Both the position numbers and the translations under genes were made by a program. The notes below the pieces were generated by a model. It saw only the letters and a program-made list of their open reading frames with translations, made no database searches and was not told where the DNA came from. Positions 6,240-13,206 of a stretch of 13,792 bases of DNA are shown here, piece after piece. Origin of the DNA: ARS1285 sp039796495 (GTDB lineage Archaea; Nanobdellota; Nanobdellia; Pacearchaeales; GW2011-AR1); NCBI GenBank assembly GCA_039796495.1, contig JBDKJQ010000018.1, positions 1-13,792 on the forward strand, read 5' to 3'. Positions within the stretch are counted from its first letter, which is position 1. Each line of letters begins with the position of its first letter.

Positions 6240-7043
6240 ATGATTGTTAAGGAAGAATTTTTGAGCAGACTGCGAAAAATTTTTGACTTGAACCTTTATG
6301 AAGTCAAAGTATGGACTGCATTATTATCACGTGGTGTTTCTACTGCCGGCGAATTGAGCAATATTTCTGATGTTCCGCGATCGCGAACGTATGATATTTT
6401 AGAAACTTTGGAGAAAAAAGGTTTTATTATTATGAAATTGGGCAAGCCGATCAAGTTTGTTGCGCTCAAGCCTGAAGAAGTTATTGAGCGAGTCAAGAAA
6501 AATCTTGTTGTTGATGCGCATGAGAAGAGCAAGCGGCTTGAAAAATTAAAGGGCGAGGAAATTCTGACAGAACTGAATGTGTTGTTCAGTCAGGGAATCA
6601 AATTTGTTGAACCTTCTGATTTATCAGGGAGTGTCAAAGGAAGACAGAATGTGTACAATCATCTTGATATGATGATACGGGAAGCTGAAGAGACAGTTAC
6701 TATCGTCACCACTGCATCAGGCATTAACCGAAAATTAGAGGCACTCATGCCTATGCTTGAGAAAGCGAAAAAGCGTGGCGTAAAAATCAGAATTGCTGCT
6801 CCGATTGATGATAGTAATCGAGCTGTTGCAAAAAAATTGCAGAAAGTTGCTGAAGTAAAAAGTACGGATAGTCTCCGAGCACGATTTGCGATTGTTGATT
6901 CTGATCAAATTTTATTCATGGTATTGGATGATGAGAAAGTGCATCCGAATTATGATGTTGCTATCTGGCTTTCAACCGGATTTTTGGCAAATGCCATGGA
7001 GCAATTGTTTGAAGCTGCATGGAAAGAATTTAAGAGAGTGTGA
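6240..7043 (+). CDS. TrmB-family transcriptional regulator
   Basis: A 267-aa regulator of the TrmB type. Residues about 10-80 form a winged helix-turn-helix: an LNLYEVKVWTALLSRG helix, the recognition region VPRSRTYDILETLEKKGF, and a wing at LGKPIKF. A charged coiled-coil linker follows (about 83-115). The C-terminal half (from about 130) is a phospholipase-D-like effector-binding fold with EETVTIVTT and ARFAIVDSDQILFMVLDD, ending with FEAAWKEF, typical of TrmB family members. The HKD catalytic motif is not present, as expected for a sensor. The ligand cannot be told. A 14-bp palindrome and TATA box precede the gene, suggesting autoregulation. The downstream 129-aa gene has its own promoter, and no sugar transporter is nearby, unlike classical TrmB loci. 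Confidence 0.9.
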   Translation: MIVKEEFLSRLRKIFDLNLYEVKVWTALLSRGVSTAGELSNISDVPRSRTYDILETLEKKGFIIMKLGKPIKFVALKPEEVIERVKKNLVVDAHEKSKRLEKLKGEEILTELNVLFSQGIKFVEPSDLSGSVKGRQNVYNHLDMMIREAEETVTIVTTASGINRKLEALMPMLEKAKKRGVKIRIAAPIDDSNRAVAKKLQKVAEVKSTDSLRARFAIVDSDQILFMVLDDEKVHPNYDVAIWLSTGFLANAMEQLFEAAWKEFKRV

Positions 7044-7067
7044 TCAGTATTTTTTGATGCAATAATC

Positions 7068-7077
7068 TTTTTATAAT
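7068..7077 (+). promoter_or_regulatory. TATA-like box for the 129-aa gene
   Basis: TTTTTATAAT is centred 24-25 nt before the ATG at 7097, matching a leaderless start and separating this gene from the TrmB-family unit. Confidence 0.45.
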
Positions 7078-7096
7078 ACTGTTTTATAATTTTCTT

Positions 7097-7486
7097 ATGA
7101 CTTTTGCATTGTACGAAGTTTTTTACCGATCCTTTACTCAAAAGCTTGCAGGAGGCCCGAGCAAGATTGAGCAAATGATTTCTGCTGAAAAATTGCATCA
7201 GGCACGTGTGTATGCGATGGGATTGCCGACGAGAGTTAGCACTATTCATCATTTCTCTGGTGAGCGTGATGGAGTGGTTGAGAAGGAACTACTTATCCTG
7301 CATCGGAATGTGGTTATTGTTGTACCAACGGTTGATAGTCTTTTTAAAAATCCACTCGACACCTATAATCGGGAGAAATGGCCGGGAATTTCCTTTCAGT
7401 CTGAAGATTATATTTCAATGCTTTGTGTTGCTCAGGAATTTAATTTGCCATTACCCTCTGAAAGAGATTTGCGCACTGAGCGGTGA
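7097..7486 (+). CDS. Unknown 129-aa protein
   Basis: No family is recognised. The protein is soluble with no signal peptide. It has an aromatic N-terminus (FALYEVFYRSF), a middle with RVYAMGLPTRVSTIHHFSG, a hydrophobic strand pair EKELLILHRNVVIVVPTVD, and a charged end (LPSERDLRTER). The alternating strands suggest a small alpha/beta domain. It stands alone with a leaderless-type promoter, after the TrmB-family regulator in the same direction, so it could be a target of that regulator. Its stop lies 5 nt before a remnant that resembles the 3' end of the methylthiotransferase gene, and this marks the left edge of the candidate inserted cassette. Confidence 0.7.
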   Translation: MTFALYEVFYRSFTQKLAGGPSKIEQMISAEKLHQARVYAMGLPTRVSTIHHFSGERDGVVEKELLILHRNVVIVVPTVDSLFKNPLDTYNREKWPGISFQSEDYISMLCVAQEFNLPLPSERDLRTER

Positions 7487-7491
7487 TTTTC

Positions 7492-7521
7492 TTATTGCAA
7501 TTCACCAATCATATGATGCAC
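7492..7521 (-). pseudogene. Remnant resembling the methylthiotransferase 3' end
   Basis: Read on the minus strand, this encodes VHHMIGELQ and a TAA stop. The intact methylthiotransferase gene ends VHHMIGETP and a stop. Twenty bases are identical, the following Glu codon differs only synonymously (GAA against GAG), and both frames stop two codons after the Glu. Just upstream on the minus strand, an AGGTGAAA is also shared, offset by about ten bases. This fits a former or duplicated 3' end of that gene left behind when the segment to the right arrived. Confidence 0.5.
7502..7521 (+). repeat. 20-bp direct repeat, left copy
   Basis: TCACCAATCATATGATGCAC is identical to 10112-10131 in the same orientation. 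It contains the 10-bp palindrome ATCATATGAT (7508-7517). It is intergenic, 16 nt after the stop of the 129-aa gene and 20 nt before the TATA-like box of the 123-aa gene. Confidence 0.9.
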
Positions 7522-7540
7522 TATTATTTCACCTAAATAT

Positions 7541-7549
7541 TTTTAAATA
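7541..7549 (+). promoter_or_regulatory. TATA-like box for the 123-aa gene
   Basis: TTTTAAATA is centred about 24 nt before the ATG at 7569. It lies inside the candidate cassette, so the cassette would bring its own promoter. Confidence 0.5.
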
Positions 7550-7568
7550 ATTATTTATTGTTTGAATA

Positions 7569-7940
7569 ATGATTGATGATTTGTTGTACAAAGATGTGCA
7601 GTTAATGATAACTTACTTACACAGTCCTGAATCTGGTCGGGAGACTGAAGTTGTCAGTGTTGAAGATCATGAGTTGTGGATGAAATCTGATAAAGCGTGG
7701 ACCGGACGATATATTCTTCAGCGAGGAGTTTTAAGAGAACTGGCAGATGATGCACAAGAAGGAAGATATAGTGTTATTGAGTTAAAGTTAAACTCAGTTG
7801 ATCATGCTCTTCTTCGTGAAATGCATGAGTGTAACATCAGCGTACTTGCGCTTGCTAAAGCGTTGAAGGGGGCGTATCAGAATCAAGAAGATGCGTTTGA
7901 GGTAGAATATCAGAAGATGCAAGCGGTGATGGATCAATAA
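7569..7940 (+). CDS. Unknown 123-aa protein of the candidate cassette
   Basis: No family is recognised. The protein is soluble and acidic, starting MIDDLLYKDVQLMITYLHSP. It has a central RYSVIELKLNSVDHALLREM segment and a C-terminal helix rich in Ala, Glu and Gln. Predicted alternation of short strands and helices gives no diagnostic motif; there are no obvious catalytic clusters and no membrane segment. It is the first gene inside the repeat-bounded segment, 58 nt (or 79 nt, using the preferred start) before the GHKL ATPase gene. Each gene has a TATA-like box, so they need not be one operon. A partner or regulator role for the ATPase is possible but rests only on position. Confidence 0.7.
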   Translation: MIDDLLYKDVQLMITYLHSPESGRETEVVSVEDHELWMKSDKAWTGRYILQRGVLRELADDAQEGRYSVIELKLNSVDHALLREMHECNISVLALAKALKGAYQNQEDAFEVEYQKMQAVMDQ

Positions 7941-7990
7941 TTCTTTTCTCCCTTTCAAATTTTTTGATATATGTTTATTCTCCCATAATA

Positions 7991-7998
7991 TTTAAATA
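7991..7998 (+). promoter_or_regulatory. TATA box that fixes the GHKL ATPase start
   Basis: TTTAAATA directly abuts the upstream in-frame ATG at 7999, but is centred 25-26 nt before the ATG at 8020. Only the latter fits a leaderless transcript from this box. Confidence 0.6.
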
Positions 7999-8019
7999 AT
8001 GATTTTATTTTTTAAGAGC

Positions 8020-10092
8020 ATGGGAAAGAGAAATCGTGTTTCTTCTTTAGGTTCTTCTGAAGAGAATAACGGAAAAAATTTATCCTTATTTCGACGGACA
8101 GGAACAAATCTTGTTGAATTAATTCTTGGACTGTATGCAAAAAGTGTTAATCATGGCATTGGGGAACTCATGGCAAATTCGTGGGATGCTGACAGCGAAC
8201 GAGTTACTATAGAATGTGATCCGGGTAAAGATTACTGTCACTTTATCGACGATGGATGTGGCATGAATGAGGACGATCTTCGTAATTTTTATACGTTAGG
8301 AGACAGTTCGAAAAGGAGTAGAGAAAGAAGTCCACTGAAAGGAAGAAGATTTATCGGTCAATTTGGTCTTGGCTCTATTGTGTTGCCGTATCTATGTGGT
8401 GCATATGAAATGGTTACTGAGAGAGATGGAAAGAGCATAACTGTTTCTGAAACGTTTGATGGAAATAGAGTTGATCCTCATCGTGAGATAACCGCGCAAT
8501 CTTCCTCGACTGCGCGACAAAATCATGGGACAAAAATTTATATGAGTCGTTTGCGATTTCACAATGATGAAAAGTTTTCTTTAAAAAATCTAAAAAAATT
8601 TCTTCCATGGAAATTTGCAATTCTTCCTGATTTTAAAATTCAATTAAATGATGAGGAGCTTAATCCTCGCTCGGTGGATAGTGCGACAACCTTTCAGGTA
8701 GATGAAAGAGGAGAATACATGGGTCATGTAACTGGGACTATAGGGCTTGTTAGTAACAAAGTGCCGAATGTTGGCATGCATATTTATGTTAATGAGATGA
8801 GCATCGGAAATCCGGAAATGAATTTACGTCGATTGACTATGAAAGGTTCTCTGCTTACCCGTATCATTGGTCAGATTCATGCAGATGGTTTATCAGATGC
8901 GATTAGTGTTGACAAGGCAGGATTTTTGGAAAATGATCGGGGATTTGGTCAGCTGGAGGAATGTTTGCGCAAGGAGTTACTCCAAGTTGCGCGATATATT
9001 GATCAGGCATCTCCTCAACAGGCAGTTAAAAAATTGGAAGAAAGAAAAGCATATGTTGCTGATGAAGTGCGCAGACATCTTTTGAATGCAGGTATCCCTT
9101 TGTTTCAAAATGCAAACACTGTTTCCTTTGCTTCATTAGCCTCTGTTGCAACTCTCGGAACGTTTAGCGAGGCAGAAAAAAGGCTTGTATTGAATCAAAA
9201 TCATCCTATGTTAGCGATGATGCCGGGACTATCCCCCAAAGAATATGGAGCTCTCGGATTAAGTGCAGCAGTCCATGTTCTTGCTCAGGCATACACTAAA
9301 CCTGGACCTGATTCATTTCGGGGTTTTCATGAAATGCAAAATAAATTATGGGGCAAAATTCGATCTCAGGGGGGTGGAACATCTGTTGGAAGTGATAGTA
9401 TCCATCCAAATATCTTATACTCCTCGGTAGAACTATCAAAACTTAGCTCACGAAGTAACACTACTATAAAAGATGTGTGCTATTATGGGCTTTTAGGAAA
9501 CGAAGATCATACGCACATTTGTGGAAAAGATTTTTTGAGTTTTGAGTCGCAATTCAATGGATTAGTATCTCTGTATGATATTGTTGAGAAAAGAGTTACT
9601 CCTGTACAAGTTTCTTCACGCCTTTCTCATTTTCATAAGGCATTTCAGGTGTTGGAATCAGTGCGAGCACCCTTTGTCTATGAATATGTTCCTCGACGTG
9701 CACACACTAGTGCAGATGCAGTCCCTCTTTATTTTATTGAAGGAAGCTCTTCAGATGAGCTTTATGATCTTATCTGTGCAGTTGATTTAAGAGGGAAATC
9801 AGCTGCTGGAAAGCTTACTGCGGATTTTAATCGTTTTGCAAATAGATCTTATTCTCTTGAAGAATTAAATCGTAAAATGCAGAATCTTGAAATATCCGTG
9901 GTTACAGGTGCAATGAGAAGAGCAATAGAATCGACGAGTGGAGCAAGCCCTCATGGTCCAGATATGAGTAATGAATCGCTAACCATCAGCTATCGGGATT
10001 TCGCCTTTGGGTATCAATTACTTCGACAAAATGAGCACGCAATACTAAGAGCTCAAACAAATTCTTATCAGAAGAGAGTACCAACTGACTAA
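8020..10092 (+). CDS. GHKL ATPase, MORC/Hsp90-like
   Basis: This 690-aa protein (from the ATG at 8020) has a complete GHKL ATP-binding fold. The N-box GELMANSWDAD (48-58) carries the catalytic Glu49 and Mg-binding Asn53, followed by DDGCGM (77-82, the D-x-G-x-G motif), GQFGLG (113-118) and HGTKIYM (169-175). An S5-like transducer segment follows, with GQIHADGL and SVDKAGFLENDRGF, a pattern of stand-alone MORC-like ATPases. The remaining half is helix-rich without recognised nuclease, zinc finger or membrane segments. Such ATPases act as ATP-driven clamps, and some prokaryotic ones sit in restriction or defence loci; the function here is unknown. The gene ends 20 nt before the right repeat and 9 nt before the convergent methylthiotransferase stop. 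An in-frame ATG at 7999 would add seven residues but abuts the TATA box. Confidence 0.88.
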   Translation: MGKRNRVSSLGSSEENNGKNLSLFRRTGTNLVELILGLYAKSVNHGIGELMANSWDADSERVTIECDPGKDYCHFIDDGCGMNEDDLRNFYTLGDSSKRSRERSPLKGRRFIGQFGLGSIVLPYLCGAYEMVTERDGKSITVSETFDGNRVDPHREITAQSSSTARQNHGTKIYMSRLRFHNDEKFSLKNLKKFLPWKFAILPDFKIQLNDEELNPRSVDSATTFQVDERGEYMGHVTGTIGLVSNKVPNVGMHIYVNEMSIGNPEMNLRRLTMKGSLLTRIIGQIHADGLSDAISVDKAGFLENDRGFGQLEECLRKELLQVARYIDQASPQQAVKKLEERKAYVADEVRRHLLNAGIPLFQNANTVSFASLASVATLGTFSEAEKRLVLNQNHPMLAMMPGLSPKEYGALGLSAAVHVLAQAYTKPGPDSFRGFHEMQNKLWGKIRSQGGGTSVGSDSIHPNILYSSVELSKLSSRSNTTIKDVCYYGLLGNEDHTHICGKDFLSFESQFNGLVSLYDIVEKRVTPVQVSSRLSHFHKAFQVLESVRAPFVYEYVPRRAHTSADAVPLYFIEGSSSDELYDLICAVDLRGKSAAGKLTADFNRFANRSYSLEELNRKMQNLEISVVTGAMRRAIESTSGASPHGPDMSNESLTISYRDFAFGYQLLRQNEHAILRAQTNSYQKRVPTD

Positions 10093-10101
10093 TAGCGGTA
10101 C

Positions 10102-11373
10102 TTAGGGTGTCTCACCAATCATATGATGCACGCCTGTTTGTGTAATTTTCACCTGCAGATTTTTTCCAAGAATATTTCCATTTGACTGAATCAGAATAAT
10201 ATTATAGCTCTCATCACGTGCTTCGTAGGTATTGTTTTCCATTTTTTTGTTGACGAATACTTTTATACTTTTATTTTTGTAGTTTTCTTTTTCTTCTGCT
10301 GCGGTTTGTCGATGGATTCTCATGAGGGCTGTGTTCCTTTTGTTTACAATTTCTTTTGGCAGATTTTTTAGCGTATCTGCCTGTGTTCCCTTATGTTTTG
10401 AGAATTTTGAAAGATTAAGCACTCGTGGTTTGTAGGTTTTTATGAACTGGATATTTTTTTGATGATCTTGCTCTGTTTCTGTCGGGTATCCTGTAATAAT
10501 ATCGGTTGCGAATGTCATGTGTGGAAATTCTTTCTTGAAGCTTTGTATTATTTTTTCTGCTTTTTCAATGGTGTAACCTCTTCGCATGTCTTTGAGAATT
10601 TTGTTTGACGCTGACTGAATCGGCAGATGAAGGAATTTATACATTTTGGGATGTTTGTATATTTCTATGAGATCGTCGAGGGGAAAATTGATTGGATTCA
10701 TCATGCCGAGTCTGAGCTTGAAATTGTAGGGAAGATCGAGAATATTTTGTAGTAGGTTTGCGAGTGCGCGTTTTCCTTGGTCCATCCCGTAATTTTCATT
10801 GCCTTGACTTGTGAGCCAGATCTCTTGTGCTCCCTTTTGCAGGTCGTTTGTGATTGATTGAATGATTTTTTCCTGAGAATAGGAAAATAAATTTCCTTTT
10901 GCCAATTTTGTTTTGCAGAAGGTGCAATTAGAAAGGCAGCCTTCTGAAATCTGTGTTATTGCAATCAAGTTGTGTGAAGAAACTTTTGGTAGGTTGATTT
11001 TTTCTTCTTTTTGTTTTGAAATGTTTATCTGGATTAATGGTTCTTTGATGATATTGTTTATTTCGTGGTAGTGGTCGGTGCCAAGAATCGTTGCATTCTT
11101 GCTGAGTTTTGTGAGCTTTTCAGCGTCGGTTTGTGCCATGCAGCCAGTTATGATCAATTTTTTATTTGGGTATAATTTCTGCAGGTCCTGGATTCTTCGT
11201 TTAATTTTACTTTCAGTTTTTTCTTTGACTGCACAGGTGTTAAGGATGAGGATATCTGCTTGTTCTGGATCATCGGTGAGCTCGTTTTTTTCTTGAATGA
11301 GAAGACCTGCCATTATTTCAGAATTATTCTGATTTGCTGAGCAGCCGTATGTTTGGATGAATGCTTTTGTCAT
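10102..11373 (-). CDS. tRNA t6A methylthiotransferase (e-MtaB/CDKAL1 type)
   Basis: A 423-aa radical-SAM enzyme that should convert t6A37 to ms2t6A37 in tRNAs reading ANN codons, using two iron-sulfur clusters. The N-terminal UPF0004 domain has the three cluster ligands C11 (YGCSANQ), C47 (LNTCAV) and C78 (TGCMAQ). The radical-SAM cluster is C146-x3-C150-x2-C153 in GCLSNCTFCKTKLAKG, the archaeal/eukaryal e-MtaB form. Later EIWLTSQ, LHLPIQSAS, TDIITGYPTETE and LNLSKFSKHKGT follow the family order, and a C-terminal TRAM-like domain runs to the end. Where relatives usually have Asp-Thr or Asp-Asn after TSQ, this one has Gly-Asn. The last codons contain the right copy of the 20-bp repeat, so its final residues may have been rewritten by integration. 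A TATA-like box lies 25 nt before the ATG. Confidence 0.93.
   Translation of the reverse strand: MTKAFIQTYGCSANQNNSEIMAGLLIQEKNELTDDPEQADILILNTCAVKEKTESKIKRRIQDLQKLYPNKKLIITGCMAQTDAEKLTKLSKNATILGTDHYHEINNIIKEPLIQINISKQKEEKINLPKVSSHNLIAITQISEGCLSNCTFCKTKLAKGNLFSYSQEKIIQSITNDLQKGAQEIWLTSQGNENYGMDQGKRALANLLQNILDLPYNFKLRLGMMNPINFPLDDLIEIYKHPKMYKFLHLPIQSASNKILKDMRRGYTIEKAEKIIQSFKKEFPHMTFATDIITGYPTETEQDHQKNIQFIKTYKPRVLNLSKFSKHKGTQADTLKNLPKEIVNKRNTALMRIHRQTAAEEKENYKNKSIKVFVNKKMENNTYEARDESYNIILIQSNGNILGKNLQVKITQTGVHHMIGETP
10112..10131 (+). repeat. 20-bp direct repeat, right copy (inside the methylthiotransferase gene)
   Basis: Identical to 7502-7521, with the palindrome ATCATATGAT at 10118-10127. 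On the minus strand it encodes VHHMIG and the first two bases of the next Glu codon of the methylthiotransferase. Only the last bases of that gene (Glu wobble, Thr, Pro, stop) lie between it and the GHKL gene. Confidence 0.9.
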
Positions 11374-11394
11374 TTATAGACGGAGGGGAAGGGG

Positions 11395-11402
11395 TTTAAA
11401 AT
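11395..11402 (-). promoter_or_regulatory. TATA-like box for the methylthiotransferase gene
   Basis: ATTTTAAA on the minus strand is centred about 25 nt before the ATG at 11373. The spacer is an unusual pyrimidine run on the coding strand (CCCCTTCCCCTCCG). Confidence 0.5.
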
Positions 11403-11497
11403 ATTTGTTATTTGAAGATCTAAATGATATGAACTGGCATTTCAGTAATTATAGCCATGTACTCTAAACCTGGTTTTTTTAAGCATTTGTGTCTAAA

Positions 11498-11896
11498 TTA
11501 TTTTGCGAATTCTTGTAGATATGCATCAAATACATTTAATAATCTTTTCTGATCTGTTTCATCTCTTGCCTGAAGGGAAGAATATCGCACATTTATATCA
11601 CTTCCTGCTCTCAACTTTGATAAATCTCCTTGGAAGATAGTTATCTTTTTATCTGCTATTCGAAGGTATTCAAGAAGTGTAGTTCTTTCTGACAAGCCTA
11701 TTCTCACAAAATTAACTCCATCAATTCTGTGATCTCCCTTGAATCTTTCAATCCAATCAAAATACTCTCTTTGGGGTAATTTTTTATTCAGTAATTCTGT
11801 TGCAACAGAATGGTTAAGTGTAAGAACAAAATTGTCATATAGTGTATTTTTGTCTTTTATTAAATCGATATGATATACACTGTTTACTTCAATCAT
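11498..11896 (-). CDS. Unknown 132-aa protein
   Basis: No family is recognised. The protein is soluble, without a signal peptide, and mixes short strands and helices: MIEVNSVYHIDLIKD at the start, NFVLTLNHSVATELL, a central FDWIERFKGDHRIDGVNFVR, LLEYLRIADKKITIFQGDL and a helical end NVFDAYLQEFAK. No catalytic motif stands out. It lies between the DUF192 gene and the methylthiotransferase gene on the same strand, but has its own TATA-like box overlapping the DUF192 stop codon, so it can be transcribed alone. It could still receive read-through from the regulator/DUF192 unit. Confidence 0.7.
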   Translation of the reverse strand: MIEVNSVYHIDLIKDKNTLYDNFVLTLNHSVATELLNKKLPQREYFDWIERFKGDHRIDGVNFVRIGLSERTTLLEYLRIADKKITIFQGDLSKLRAGSDINVRYSSLQARDETDQKRLLNVFDAYLQEFAK

Positions 11897-11917
11897 GTCT
11901 AATAGTGAAGAGCCTGA

Positions 11918-11925
11918 GTTTTTAA
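11918..11925 (-). promoter_or_regulatory. TATA-like box overlapping the DUF192 stop
   Basis: TTAAAAAC on the minus strand is centred 25-26 nt before the ATG at 11896 and overlaps the TAA of the DUF192 gene (11922-11924), showing how compact the region is. Confidence 0.45.
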
Positions 11926-12368
11926 TTATTATTGAGATTGATATCTAGTTCATCTCCTTCCTTCAATCCCAATTCTTTTGCTCTTCCGGCATTTAATTCT
12001 ATAATATATTGTGCGTGTGCTTGATATTTTGAGCAGGGATCCTGCGTGCAAGGTTGTGCTGTTTGGATGCTTGTGATTTTATTATTCTCGTCGATGAAAA
12101 TTATGTCCAAAGGAATTAACGTATTTTTCATCCAGAAACTTCTTTCCTCTTCCTGATTGAATATAAAAATCATGCCGTGGTCTTCAGGCATTGATTCTCT
12201 GAACATAAGCCCTTTTTGTTTTTCTGCTGTGGTTATGGCTGTTTCTAAAATAAATGGTTCATTGTTGATGATGATTTGTATGGTGTTTTTTTCAGGCTTG
12301 TGAAAATAAAAAAATAGTCCGAGCATAAGTAGCGATAAGATAATGATTGCGATGATGAATTTTTTCAT
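11922..12368 (-). CDS. Membrane-anchored DUF192 protein
   Basis: A 148-aa protein with an N-terminal hydrophobic segment (residues about 4-22, after MKK) that should act as an uncleaved anchor or signal, placing the rest outside the membrane. The DUF192 domain fills residues about 48-146, with the family's signature stretches: QKGLMFRESMPEDHGMIF (51-68), SFWMKNTLIPLDIIFID (77-93), the Cys pair PC-x4-C (C107, C112), and YIIELNAGRAKELGLKEGD. The biochemical role of DUF192 is not established. I start at the ATG at 12368, one base after the stop of the TrmB-like gene (TAACATG), rather than at the in-frame TTG at 12380; the junction implies coupled translation. It has no promoter of its own. Confidence 0.9.
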   Translation of the reverse strand: MKKFIIAIIILSLLMLGLFFYFHKPEKNTIQIIINNEPFILETAITTAEKQKGLMFRESMPEDHGMIFIFNQEEERSFWMKNTLIPLDIIFIDENNKITSIQTAQPCTQDPCSKYQAHAQYIIELNAGRAKELGLKEGDELDINLNNN

Positions 12369-12369
12369 G

Positions 12370-13113
12370 TTATTTCGCAATTTTCCATAACTGGTAAAAC
12401 AAATTTATGAATGATGTTGCTGTGTTTTTGTCATGAATGAGGATGCAGGAAGCCGGTTCATTATAATTTAAAATCAAGACTTTGTCTTCGCCAAAAATAT
12501 CGATTGCAACAGGAGTTAATCCTCCTGAAATTCTTGTTTCGGTATATTTCATCTTCTTGAATTTATCAAGATATACCCCTTTTTCTGAAAAAATGTGTTT
12601 TGCATTAATTTTCTTGTTTACTCGTCGTGTTGACCACTGTTCCCAAAACTCGTTAAATTTTTTATCTTTTCTTTCGGTAATTCCCATCGCCAAAATTTCT
12701 TTTCCTTGTTTCATTTCATCTAAAGCCTCGTCTGCTGCGGTTTTTATCCCTCGTAATCCTATATAAGTAACTGCCTTTACTGGTTCATTTTTTGACTTTC
12801 TTAATTTTTCCAATTGCGGAATTTCCTTCATAATCAGTGATTCATCAGATTCCAATTCTTCGCGCTTCATGTGAAGATATTCTAGAATCTGTAGCGGGGG
12901 CGCTGCCGTATAATGCTTGACTTTATTAATTATTGACTCGCTTACTAGTCCCTTTTTTTGAAGAGAGTCAAGAATCTCATATATCTTTCCTGAATTCAAT
13001 CCAGAGCTTTTTAATATGGTGCCAGTTTTTGTTGTCCCTTCTTTTAATAGCGTTAGATATACAATGCTTTCATTTTTTGTCATTCCGATGTGCTCTAATA
13101 TTTCTGTGTCCAT
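12370..13113 (-). CDS. TrmB-like transcriptional regulator
   Basis: A 247-aa regulator. Residues about 1-70 form a winged helix-turn-helix: LEHIGMTKNESIVYLTLLKEG, a recognition region SGLNSGKIYEILDSLQKKGLV and the wing NKVKHYTAAPP. A charged coiled coil (about 75-105) and a C-terminal effector domain follow (VTYIGLRGIKTA, KEILAMGIT, ISGGLTPVAIDIFGEDKVLIL, FYQLWKIAK). It differs clearly from the regulator at 6240 in sequence but has the same plan. It is the first gene of a two-gene unit with the DUF192 protein and is divergent from an unknown gene across about 90 nt, so it may control both itself and that neighbour. The start is supported by a TATA-like box 25-26 nt upstream. Confidence 0.88.
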   Translation of the reverse strand: MDTEILEHIGMTKNESIVYLTLLKEGTTKTGTILKSSGLNSGKIYEILDSLQKKGLVSESIINKVKHYTAAPPLQILEYLHMKREELESDESLIMKEIPQLEKLRKSKNEPVKAVTYIGLRGIKTAADEALDEMKQGKEILAMGITERKDKKFNEFWEQWSTRRVNKKINAKHIFSEKGVYLDKFKKMKYTETRISGGLTPVAIDIFGEDKVLILNYNEPASCILIHDKNTATSFINLFYQLWKIAK

Positions 13114-13133
13114 TTTCTTTCAAAAGACTTGTG

Positions 13134-13143
13134 CTATTTAATT
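13134..13143 (-). promoter_or_regulatory. TATA-like box for the TrmB-like/DUF192 unit
   Basis: AATTAAATAG on the minus strand is centred 25-26 nt before the ATG at 13113, giving a leaderless start. Confidence 0.5.
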
Positions 13144-13176
13144 ATTTCTATTACTCTACACTTAGTGGGGGATTAA

Positions 13177-13184
13177 ATTTAAAA
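13177..13184 (+). promoter_or_regulatory. TATA-like box for the right-edge gene
   Basis: ATTTAAAA is centred 26-27 nt before the ATG at 13207. It faces away from the TrmB-like promoter, so the divergent pair shares about 90 nt of control region. Confidence 0.5.
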
Positions 13185-13206
13185 CATCTTCTGAGATCTA
13201 TTTTTT

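Larger units (their letters stand above)
7502..10131 (+). mobile_element. Candidate integrated two-gene cassette
   Basis: An exact 20-bp direct repeat brackets 2.6 kb holding an unknown 123-aa gene and a GHKL ATPase gene, both on the plus strand. The right repeat is inside the last codons of the methylthiotransferase gene, and the left copy encodes the same C-terminal residues plus another stop. This arrangement is expected if an element used that gene's 3' end as its attachment site and rebuilt it on entry, as many integrative elements do at tRNA genes. No integrase, transposase or terminal inverted repeat is visible, so mobility would need a trans-acting or lost recombinase. A segmental duplication followed by decay is the main alternative. 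Confidence 0.45.

Noticed and set aside
7206..7550. 114-codon frame overlapping the 129-aa gene
   Set aside because: It is a shifted reading of the 129-aa gene with a Trp/Cys/Leu-rich composition, has no promoter, and crosses the left repeat.
7502..10131. Classical insertion sequence
   Set aside because: There is no transposase and no terminal inverted repeat, and a 20-bp repeat inside a gene end fits an attachment site or duplication better than a transposon target duplication.
12369..12380. TTG start extending the DUF192 protein into the regulator gene
   Set aside because: The ATG at 12368 follows the regulator stop by one base, begins a typical MKK signal-anchor and needs no rare start.
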